DNA of 38,475 bases, from assembly GCA_018398765.1 (NCBI GenBank), contig JAHBMJ010005775.1:1-38475 (forward strand). The letters run 5' to 3'. Of the stretch, positions 8,810-19,102 are shown in pieces. The position numbers were made by a program, and so were the translations under genes. Numbering within the stretch: position 1 is the first letter of the stretch; each line of letters begins with the position of its first letter. The DNA is from Chromera velia. Lineage: Eukaryota > Sar > Chromeraceae. The notes below the pieces were generated by a model. That model saw only the letters and a list, made by a program, of their open reading frames with translations, searched no databases and was not told the DNA's origin.

Positions 8810-11800
8810 ATGGCGTCTCCAGTTGTAATTGACCTCTCATCGGATGACGATGGAGACAGGCAGCATCGTGCAGTCATGCCGCCAGCTTCCATACCAGAAG
8901 GGGCCGGCGGACACCAAGGTCCAGCTGTGCTGAGCCTCCATGGGTCTTCTGCTCGTGCCTTCGGTCGTCGTCCAAGTCGTCCGAGTGTCAACAGTCAGCA
9001 AGGAGGACCACGAAGCAGTCGGCCGCGGTTGTCGGAGCTGCGTTGCCACTTCGGAGACGGAGATGGACAAGGGCAAACGAGTCTTGGTTACGCGCAGCAA
9101 GACACCCAGATAGGAACATCTCATGAGAGACAGATTGAAGCCGAGTCGAGAGAACCCCCCGAATATTCTGACGTAGAGATCCCCGGATGGCAGGATCGGA
9201 AGGTGCATGGGAGAAACGAACCAAACATCTCACCCTCGAACCGTATGCGGAAGAAATTACGCAGGCACGGCCGATCTGAAGCCCCGTCTCCCGAGGAAAT
9301 GCGCAATCTCTCCGCATCACATGCGGGTGCGTCCGTGAATGTTCACACGAATGGCGAAAACGCGTCCGTCACCACCAAGCGAATAGGCCCGGACGCCCCC
9401 CCACCCTATCCAGAGATCCGTTCTTCCTGCCTGCGGGAGTGCGCACCGCCGAACGCTGTGCTTCCCCTTGACACCGAAAGCGGAAGCCGTGAAGCGGTCT
9501 CTCAGAATTCGCCTCCGCCGTTGCTGTCACGGGCGTTTCCCGAGACACGTCCCAAGCCCTTAGCAGAAGCAGCGCCGAAAAAAAACTCAAAGACCGAGAT
9601 GTTGATGGCGATACAGGAAGGAGTGGGGAAGGGACAGGGAAAAATAACGGGGCGGACGCACAAATCGCGTTTGCTTCCCGAAAAGCAAATCGCCTTCGAG
9701 GGTCCTGAGCCGCAGAAAATCCCCGGAAGTCTCGAGAATCTGCGCCTTCCAGCAGGGGGGTGGGGAGAAGAAGGGGGTGAGAAGTCTCCGCCGGAAGAGG
9801 TTGCCCCTCAGGGTTTTGGGACAAACGTGCACCGTGAAAGACGGCAGCGCCGAGCGCGAGAGAGAGACGGAGACCTGTCATTTGACCCTCCCCGTGTGCA
9901 TGTGTTGCCGAGTTATCCGAACTTCCCCCAAGGAGCCATGCCGCTCACGGAGGCAGCCGCGGCAGAACTGTCTCGGCCTCTCGGAAAGCCAGGCAGGCGC
10001 ATTGACGCGCTTTCAGAAGAGGCCCAAAATTTACAAAAACAGCGACAGATTCGAGTAGCCGGCATACCCGTGCTCTTCCCCTTTTCCCCCAACAGAGGCC
10101 AGGTCCTGATCATTCGGACAGTCTGCCAGCTTCTGCAGGAAACGGCTGTTGCCCCGTTGCAGACAGACAAAGCAACTGGCAGTGCCGAGCTTGAAACACA
10201 GTCCGGGTCTTCAAAAATAGGGGGATCGGCCCAGGCCGATCAAGACAGGTTGCGGCAGGATCAGTCAAAAGATGGGGGGGCTGTCCTCCAGCAGTCGAAT
10301 CCCTCCTCCGCTCCCCTCCCTCTCCCTTCATCTGCTTTTCTCCCTTCTTCTTCTTCTTCTTCTTCTTCTTCTTCTTTCGCTTTCGTTCCCAGGCCGCAGA
10401 GACTGCCAGTGGTCGAATCTAGAACGGAGGCAGTCCAAGCAGGATCCAAGGCAAAAAGAAAAAGGCCCGCACTTGCGCTCATCGAGGCGCCCACAGGTCG
10501 GGGAAATATGTCAGTCGGAGTTGCGACATGTGTGTGGGCTTCGTCACGAGTAACAGGTGACTATCCATCCGGTTCTGGAAAGCTAGAGAAGGATATAAAA
10601 AAGAAACTCCGTGCGTGTGTGAGTGGAATTTGGTGCACGAATGGGCAGTGTAATTGTGATTCGTTGGCCGTGTGTCCTTCCCTCTCATTTCGTGTTTGTT
10701 CAATCTTCTTCTGTTTCCCTGGGTGCTCCGTCAGCTTTGAATTTGCTCTCTGACCTATGCTTCTCACATTTGTCAGTCGGAAGTTTTTTGATAGCCGCCA
10801 CTTCGGTTGGTTCTGCGCGCAGGAACTGGAAAGACAATTGCTCTCCTTACCTCTGTACTAGCTTTCCAGACAGACAGAGCTTACAGGGCCAGTACAGGAG
10901 ACATAGTGGCTGACGCTGTTCCCCGTATTTTCTACGCATCCCGGACACACAAACAGCTTGACCAGGTCGCTCGGGAGCTTCGAAGAAGTGCGTACAGACC
11001 ACTGATGACTCTCCTTGCGTCTCGGGAAAGATTCTGCCTTCACCCTCGGATCTCCACACAGGCGAACAAGGCAGAGGCTTGCGAACAGGCAACCTTCGCA
11101 GACCGGATGGAGTGCGTCCACTTGGAAAAACACGAACGAACTGGATACCCGAGAAGCAAGCTAGACAGCTATCGGCCAGGTCCGCTCAGCCTCCTGCCTG
11201 CCCCATCTTTTTGTTTTGCTGCCGGCTCATCTGCATCTTCGAGCTTTCTCCCTCTGTCCCACGGTCACTTCTTTCGACTTTCAAATCCTTTCTGCCCCCA
11301 GTTGCTCCTCCGTCTCCCTCTGTCACACAGTGGCCGGGCTTTCTCGAGAGTGGAAAACAGACGGACAGGCAGAGAGACAAGAAGGAGAGAAAAGAGAAAG
11401 GCACACAGGCACACAGACTAGGAAAATTTTTTTTTTTCATGTCCCGCAGACCGACAAACAGTCAGTCAGACAGTCAGACAGACAGATGGACGCACTGTGC
11501 GACTTCGTTTGTTCTTTTTCTTTCTTTTTTCCTTTCAGGCTGACAGTAAGACAAGAAAAGAAATCAACGCATACACAGACACTCAAAGAAAACACCGACA
11601 ATCAGACAGCGCGGAAGCAAGAGGCAGATTCTCATGGCGCAAATGATGAGCAAGCTGCTAATTGTTCGCAGTTTTTTACGTCTTTAAGCGATTGGAAGGA
11701 AAAAATGGCAAGTTGCAATGGAACAAATATACGACGCAAGAGAAAAAAAAACGCTGACTTCGTGCACGCAGGGTGGGCAGGCAGACAGGCAGAGACGATC

Positions 11801-14800
11801 GATGATGCAGAAGCTAAATGACCAAACAAATCAATGACGCACGCACGCACGCAGGCCCCCGGGGGAGACTGCAGACGTTCGACATTGAAGAGTTGGTAGC
11901 AGAGGGACACAGACTGACGGTGTGCCCTTACCATGCGTCCAGGGACCTTCTGTCGGAGGGGGCAGCGCTTGTGCTCCTGACCTACCAACAGATCTTCGAC
12001 CCCCCCACACGGACTGCAAACGCACTCCTCCCCGCAATGAAGGACAGCATCATTGTATGTATGTCGCCCTTGTTGAGTCTTCTTGTTCTTCTGACACGGA
12101 TAGATAGAGTTCGGCAGTGCATGCGCCCTTTTTCCGTCCCCATCTAGGCATTTAACAGTGCGGAGTTGAATCTCTCTATCGCTTTGGTGGCGTGGTGCAG
12201 TGAAAGAAGTCGTTGCCCAGTTGGTTGGATGACTGGCTGATTAGCTGCTTTCTTGGCTGCGATAGTGGTGTGGCCAGTTGGTTTCTTGGTCTGTGATCTA
12301 TTGGTCAGTTGAGAATATTGGTGGATCCGTCCATCCATCCATCCATCCATCCATGGGATGATTTGTGAAGGATGCGCGCGCGCGGGCGCGCGCGCGTGTG
12401 TGTGTGTGTACATAATGCAGGTTCTAGATGAAGCACACAACATCGAGGGCGTCTGTCGAGAGGTCGCGTCTCTGGACTGGGCGACCTCTCGGCTACATGA
12501 ATTGAGCGGGGAGATCGTTGACATCGCACAGAAGCTCTCAGCGCTTCCTGTGACGACACGAGGGAAGTTCAAACAAGGACCCTTCGGAAGGTCTCGGGGG
12601 AGGGAGGGGACAAACGAAGGTGGTGATCAGAGTGTGAATTCTGCAGCAAAATCCGATAAAGAGATTGGAAAAGTGGCCGCATCTCTATCCCAGATTCTTA
12701 CAGAATTGGCGCAAATTGCAGAGCGCGTCTCTGCAGGTCGGGAGAGTGGGTGGATCTCTCTTCAGACCGCAGGCGGCTCTCGTCAGCAGGGGCAGGGGGT
12801 TGGGGCAGGGACCAGAGGACCTCCTCCCTTCGGAAGACGGCCTGCCGAGCCATCTGTCGTGACTCAAGTGAGTGGTTCGACTGAGGCCTGCATGTTCTTT
12901 CTTTCTTTCTTTCTTTTTCGTCTGCTCTGGTTTGACGATGGACAACCAGGCCAGCTGGGGCTCATGATGCCCATGCAGAGAGGAGTTGATTGTCTTTCGT
13001 TCTTTTGCCTCTCATGTCTCTGCTCCCCTAGGTTCAACTGATGCAAGAGCTCTGGCCAAGGGAGCACAGTGGTCCTACAGAAGAACTAGCATTTCTTGTT
13101 TGGTTTATGCTGGCATGCCTTCTGTGTGGCTGTCAGATGATCGCCCATGGAAAGAGAGTCGGAAAGAGACAGCGAGAGACAGACAGACGGACAGGCAGAA
13201 TGAGAGTTAAAAAGAAAAGGGGAAAAAACTCAACACCTCTGGAGAGCGAATCCGGACGGCAGAAGAGATTGAATGCAAACAAACAAAGAAACAAACAAAG
13301 AAAGATGCAACTTTCTCTTTTTGTGCAGAAAGGAGACATCTTCTTTGCCCGTTTTTTTTCTGCTCGTACGGATGCTGCGATCGGGTCTGAAGGTGGTTTT
13401 TCCTTTGCGGGTCATCAAGGAGTGGGAAGCGTTGTAGCTGGACAGTCGGGCTTGAAGGAACCTTGGGTACAAGGGGGCAGGAGAGGAGGGGGGGNNNNNN
13501 NNNNNNNNNNNNNNNNNNNNNNNNNNNNNNNNNNNNNNNNNNNNNNNNNNNNNNNNNNNNNNNNNNNNNNNNNNNNNNNNNNNNNNNNNNNNNNNNNNNN
13601 NNNNNNNNNNNNNNNNNNNNNNNNNNNNNNNNNNNNNNNNNNNNNNNNNNNNNNNNNNNNNNNNNNNNNNNNNNNNNNNNNNNNNNNNNNNNNNNNNNNN
13701 NNNNNNNNNNNNNNNNNNNNNNNNNNNNNNNNNNNNNNNNNNNNNNNNNNNNNNNNNNNNNNNNNNNNNNNNNNNNNNNNNNNNNNNNNNNNNNNNNNNN
13801 GGGGGGGGGGGGGGAGGCGGAAGAGCAGAGAAGCAACGCACGGAGCGTTTCCTGTTTTGCCCTCCCTGACGGCCTCACGAGTTCGCACTCTTCAGCAGGG
13901 AGTCCGGACGGTGAGGAAGGCCATGCAGGTAGGTAGGTACGTTGGGGTCGGCTGTCTGCCGCCGTGAGTCAATGGGTGCAAGCAGGTGAGCAAAAAAGTC
14001 TTCGGTGATTGTTTAGGGAACTTGTTGAAGTCTACAGCAAGGGCAGCTTCGGAGTGTCTCGGGGTGCATGCGGAAGTCGGCAACTGAATGTATGAATAAG
14101 TGAGGGGGTGACTGGCTGAGTGCAAGAGTCCGCCAGTGGAGAAGTCAGAGGAAAGAGAAACCGCGTTGGTTTGTACTGACGACTCGGCCCACAGAGAAAT
14201 GCATGAATTGTGTGGGAAGGAAACTGCAAAGAGAATCTGCATCACGGAAGTGATGTCAGAAGTGCGAACGGAAGCTTTTCGTGGGACATTTCCTTGCAGG
14301 CGTCTGTCTATCTGTGTATGGAGCTCTCCCTACCTACTTTGTATGCGCATGAATGCAGGTGGCTAATATGGAGTCAACTGCTGTCAAGTCCTCGACAGTC
14401 AACGACATCGAGGCCCTTCTCTCTCAGCTCCTGTTCTTTGTAGAGGACGAAGGGAAGTGTTTCGTGGCTGCGGTTGAAACAGCGGCCCCAGGAGGCGGGC
14501 AGCTGGGGGAAGGGCGGCAGGTCCGGGGAAATGCGTTTGGTCCCTTCATTCGTCTCCGACTGCTCTGTCAGAGTGCGTCTGTTGCTTTCTCTCCGATTTT
14601 GGAGACGGCTCAAGCTGTGATTCTGACTTCTGGGACGTTGTCACCCATTCCCTCCACAGTTGCAGAGCTTGTGGGGCATAGAAAACAGGATGGAGGCACG
14701 TGGGGGGGGAATTTGCTCCTTAGATCGCTCGTCGCTCCTCACTTTCCGACTCTTCAGCGAAATCTTCTGGCACAAATTTTTGAAACCGGACATTCCCGAA

Positions 14801-16843
14801 AGTTGACCTCAGTTGTTAGTACTTCTCAGTCTGCGAGCAAATCGAGCCCCGAGTTTGTCAGGCTTGATACATCCTACGGTCGACGAGACGATGACGCAGC
14901 GAAGTTGGCGGTTGGTCTGACACTGGTCGAGATTATCCGTCGAGTGCCTCACGGGGTCCTCGTTTTCTTTCCCTCCTACGCCGCGAAGGCAAAGTTAGAA
15001 GACTGTTGGGAGGGATCGTCAGGGGTTATGGAAGACATCCGCAGTGCTAAAGGGGGTCACGTGTTTTCGGAGGCGAGTGGAATGGAGGGCGACTCTTTCG
15101 ATGCCATGCTCTCAAAGTTTTACACGGTGGGTAAATCAAGGCACGCCGTTTGTTTCTTGATGTGGACTCTACTCATCTTTTTTTCTTGAATCAAAGAGGC
15201 TCTCACCCACTTTCCGGCTTTCCTCTTGAAATTACGCCGAGTCACAAAGAGTAAAGGGCTTGACCGCCCGCTCATTCGAACCCTCGTACAGCGGCACAGC
15301 ACACGTAGTGGGAGGGATCAATCTGTGCCTTTCGGGTAAATTTGGTTCTTCACAGCTAACCAGCGAGTGTCCCTTCGCGCCGGGGATTTCCTTGTTCCTT
15401 CTTTTTCTTTGTGAACGGCCGAAGATTTCTCTCTGCCCTTTTCTTTCTCTGTTGATTTTCGACCCAGGCCTGTCTCACCGACTGATTGTTGCTGGTATAG
15501 CGGTTCCTTTGTTTGTCCTTGCGTCGTCTACCCGTATGCACGTTCATGAACATGTTCCCTGCCTGCGTCGCTGCCTGCTGCCAGCCTGTTTACATGTCCG
15601 AACGTCGCTCTGGTCTTTCCGTTTGAGAATCTGTCAAGAGAAGGAGAGGACGACAAACCGGATGGGCTGTCCCATGACCTTTCCCGCCCTGCCTGCTTAC
15701 CTGCCTTTTGTTCCTTCCCAAACTCACTCACTCAGGCGGCCCAGAGCGGCCAGGGGGCGGTTCTTTTCGGAGTTGGCAGGGGCAGGGCAAGCGAGGGCCT
15801 GAACTTCGCCAATGAATATGCACGGTCAGTTCTCCTTTCCTTCTTTGTGCCTCCTTCCTTTCATTCGGCTCCTACACAATCAATGAACTGAACAAGTTTA
15901 CCGGTTCATGTCCTTGCATGAGCGCATGCACTTGCTCCTTCTTGCGTTTCTCTCTCTCTCTCATCTGTTCTGAAACGCGTTGCTTCTCGCATTCCCGAGC
16001 GACGCAGTGCGTGTGTTCAGATTATAGTTGTCGCATTTCCATTTCCATTTAATTTTCTCGATCGTTGCAGAGCTGTTGTTGTCGCATTTCCATTTCCATT
16101 TAATTTTCTCGATCGTTGCAGGGCTGTTGTTGTCGTTGGAATTCCCTACGGTCCTCTCCGGGACGTTGGCTCTCAGCTAAAACGTCGGTGGAACGATGAA
16201 ACTCTTGCAGAAAGCAGACGCGAAAGAGGCGCAGGAGGTCCCTCACTGACTGCCCCGGGTAGGGAAGGAAACCCACCCAGCGGGGCGTTGCAAGGACTGC
16301 CTGGGAGCTCACGGACAGATCTTGGTGTGAGAGCCCAGAATGTTCCCCCGCATCATTTGGGGGACTCCTCTTTCTCTGAAGAGCTTGTCCCACCCTCGTC
16401 CGACTCCCTTCTGCTGTTGCCCCCCCCCCCCTCGGGTTCTCTCTGGTACACCATCGACGCATTCCGGTCTGTCGACAGATCAGTCGATCCTGCGGCAGCA
16501 ATGGATACAAAAAGTACATGCACTATATATTCTATGCGGCAAACTCGCATGCTAGGGAGACGCAGTTACAGTGACGCGATGTGGTTTCCAGCTCATCGAC
16601 CATTTGTTGCGCGGGAGGACTGGAGACAGATTGAATCCATGACACTGTGGTAGTTCATATGCTTGCGTGCCCCCCACCACACCCCCTCACTCATTCCCTG
16701 CCTGCCTGCAGGTCGTTGAACCAGTCTATAGGACGTCTGCTTCGCCACTCAGCGGATTTTGGGGGAATCTTTCTCCTTGACTTCAGAATGAAAGACGAAA
16801 GGTGAGCAGCCTGAGGAGGCTGGCAGGGGAAGAAGACTCACGT

Positions 16844-16908
<65 letters not shown>

Positions 16909-16925
16909 GTTTGTCTGTCTCTCTG

Positions 16926-17003
<78 letters not shown>

Positions 17004-17374
17004 TCCCCCTGTCTCTCTGTCTCTCTGTCTCTGTCTGTCTCAGTCTGTCTGTATCTGTCTGTCTCTTTCTCTCTCTCTCGCAGCGGAACGAGCATCCTTA
17101 AGCCAGAAAAGATACATCGACGGAGCGTGGTGTCACCATATCTGGCTTGCATACATGCGTGCATGCATGCAGACACTATCGGCTTCTCCCTACCTGGCTC
17201 CGCGAGGCAATTGCAAGGTCAGAGGCCGGCCTGGATAAGGAATCGGATCCTTCTCTTCCAGCTGAATGCTCTTCGATGCCGGCGAAGACGTCAAAGGACC
17301 GTCCAGAAGACCGCTTCATGAAACGTTTGAAGCAGGTTGCAGACTTCTTCGTCGATCACCGGGTGGATCGATGA
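8810..17374 (+). CDS. BRIP1: FANCJ/BRIP1-like Fe-S superfamily 2 DNA helicase, multi-exon
   Basis: An XPD/RAD3-family 5'-3' DNA helicase; the family acts in crosslink repair and G-quadruplex unwinding. Exons I can place: 8810-10496, 10823-11179, 11855-12054, 12421-12867, 13032 to an unresolved donor, 13329 into the gap, post-gap to 13928, 14359-15126, 15736-15824, 16122-16466, 16712-16801, 17103-17126, 17173-17374 (TGA). Placed junctions keep phase. Motifs: Q-motif-like [12 protein letters not shown]; Walker A EAPTG/TGKT split by intron 1; [15 protein letters not shown]; four cluster cysteines (FCLHP, EAC, MEC, VCPY); [59 protein letters not shown] and LKRRWND favour FANCJ over RTEL1. Roughly 410 disordered residues precede the core, opening with the SUMO-binding-like [10 protein letters not shown]. 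An insert with poly-Ser separates Q motif and Walker A. FANCJ's long C-terminal tail is absent. Confidence 0.85.
10347..10376 (+). repeat. (TTC)n coding microsatellite, poly-Ser
   Basis: Consecutive TCT codons in helicase exon 1 encode a run of about ten serines in the linker between the Q motif and Walker A. The tract is in frame, and length changes would alter only this linker. Confidence 0.85.
11180..11854 (+). other. helicase intron 2, acceptor inside a (CACG)n tract
   Basis: The largest placed intron of the gene at 675 bp. Donor GTCCGC follows the third cluster cysteine by about 20 codons, and the acceptor CAG at 11852-11854 is the end of an ACGCACGCACGCACGCAG microsatellite. Phase 1 on both sides rebuilds a Gly codon. 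The open frames crossing it are Arg/Asp/Thr-rich junk from CAGACAGACAGA repeats. Confidence 0.75.
12331..12420 (+). repeat. (CATC)n, (GC)n and (GT)n tracts in helicase intron 3
   Basis: A CATC run at about 12331-12354, then alternating CG/GC at 12374-12396 and GT to about 12410, ending at the acceptor ATGCAG before the DEAH-box exon. Alternating purine-pyrimidine DNA of this kind can adopt Z-form. Confidence 0.8.
13495..13800. other. assembly gap (306 N)
   Basis: Unknown bases, preceded by GGAGGGGGGG and followed by at least fourteen G. It falls inside the helicase gene, between the exon starting at 13329 and the exon ending at 13928, so part of the coding sequence between the DEAH box and the SGTLSP motif may be missing or mis-sized. 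Confidence 0.99.
16027..16128 (+). repeat. 51-bp tandem duplication of a 3' splice site
   Basis: Units 16027-16077 and 16078-16128 differ at one base (A 16071, G 16122). Each contains a pyrimidine-rich stretch, CTCGATCGTTGCAG and the first exon bases GCTGTT. Acceptors therefore end at 16070 and at 16121, both giving an Arg codon with the upstream CG. The downstream one joins EYAR directly to [10 protein letters not shown] as in the family. The upstream one adds 17 in-frame codons without a stop. Confidence 0.9.
16846..17086 (+). repeat. (CT)n/(GT)n compound microsatellite in helicase intron
   Basis: Alternating CT and GT blocks, about 240 bp, fill most of the 16802-17102 intron. The final CTCTCTCTCTCG run would serve as the polypyrimidine tract. 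Two AGs follow, at CGCAG (17083) and TTAAG (17102); only the second restores the conserved KRYIDG frame. Confidence 0.9.
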
Positions 17375-19102
17375 CAAATGTAGCAGCGTGACATTAGTTT
17401 TTACAACCCTCTTTTGACGAATCTATATGTTTTCACCTGTAAAATCAGTATATCTATAATGATTGATAATCTTACTATGAAGTTATTATGATCATCATCA
17501 ATTCATCATCATCAACCGTGACATGTTAAAACATCTGTAGGTATATGACTCATATAATTATTATTTTCAAAGATTTTTTCAGCTAAGCACATATGTATTA
17601 GTAAAGTCTATGAATTCTGTAGTAAAAATTGTATTACAGAGATTAAAATAAATGTAATCAATCATAGGATTTAGTGGCATTATCATTTAATTTTCACGCG
17701 ACGCAATTTATTTCGGAAAGCTAGTTAAGTGACAAGTGATTTATTGGTGCTTTAAAGCACTGTCGCTTGTTGCGATTACTTGTGATTACTTGTGATTCCC
17801 AAATGTTAGACAACTCAACAGTCTCAACTTAGTGTAAAATCGTAACTTAGTTTTTTTACAAAATTAAGCTAACTAAACCGTGAAAGCTAACTGAACCGAC
17901 AACCCTGGAATCATATGTACTCTCGCTGAAAATAATATCATACATGATATAAGCTTTCGTAGAATTTATGTGTGGGTGGTAAGAACGTGGGCCTGGATGG
18001 CGGCTGGCGGTGATAGCGGATTCTAGGTTATGCACTTTTGCCACAAACAGCTAAGTCTAGTCCTCGGGAACACTCCTACTCCTTCTAATGGTACATCATT
18101 CATTTTTAAGGAAGAAAGAGAGGCCTGGTTCGGCTTTCTGAGCTCACTTTGCACAAAGTTAAAATTCACCGAGGGCCAAGATTGGCCTTCGGTGGACCGA
18201 TTTGGCCCGTGGCCGTCCGCGGCTTACCGAGGGGGCGTAAAATTGCGCATATAATGCATATTATATTATTTATATATCGATATCGCCTCGGGGGGCAGCT
18301 CAGCTCTGCTGAGATCAACCGAGAGGCCCTGAGATCGCACGTACTCGCATAATGCATTTTTTTATTTTGGGGGGCCGAGTCGCTTCTATTTCTATCTGTC
18401 ACGGTGTCGCCCGAATTCCAAAATGTGCCGTTCAAGCAACTCACACAAAGCCGTGATCGCACATACCTTATAATTACTTCATACATGCATGCCCCTCAAG
18501 TAACTCGCACGGAGTTGTAAGTGCATGCTCGCGCGGTCCCGAAAAGCATACTTCGTGCGCGTTGCCGTGGCCCCCGCCCCATGTATGCACCTGCACAAGA
18601 TATGCCCAAGCCCCCGATGGTGCGCATCAATCAAATTTGCGGACCCCCTAAAGGGCCCCCCGAGGCACTCACCCAATTAACTGGTTGGGTGTATCTCGTT
18701 AATATATATATGAATGTGTGGCCGCGGCGGGCATGCAGGGCTGGCCGCGGGGACACGGCTATAAACTGCCTTTGCAAGCCGATTATTTATCGCGAATAAT
18801 ATTCGGCTATGGCTGATCCGTACGTACGTACGTAAACAACTATCAATTAATTACTTCTTCAAGCTATATGCTAAGCGCCGTCAGCACGATCAATCCAGAC
18901 AGCAAGAAGAGTGGTGTGTACAACAGCCCAGTCCAGAAAGACAAACACCAGTAGTGACCCTTACACTGCGTTTTAATTTGTCGCTTTAATCTTTTGAGAG
19001 AGAGAGTCTGGCGTGCATGACAGTTTCGTTGACTGCGTGTACTGCTTGTCAAACATAGAAAGAAGGTCTGTGGTTCTCTTCTAGCGGTTTTTCTGTTCAT
19101 CA
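17375..19102. other. intergenic, A+T-rich; nothing recognised
   Basis: Follows the helicase stop. It holds ATCATCATC runs (about 17490-17515), AATAAA-like hexamers (for example near 17646) that could serve 3' end formation, and a G+C-richer patch at 18170-18780. I find no supported gene or repeat pair here. Confidence 0.45.

Noticed and set aside
16802-17321. Open frames through the CT/GT tract and into the helicase 3' exons
   Set aside because: They are repeat translations joined to shifted helicase sequence. The conserved helicase C-terminal motifs lie in other frames.
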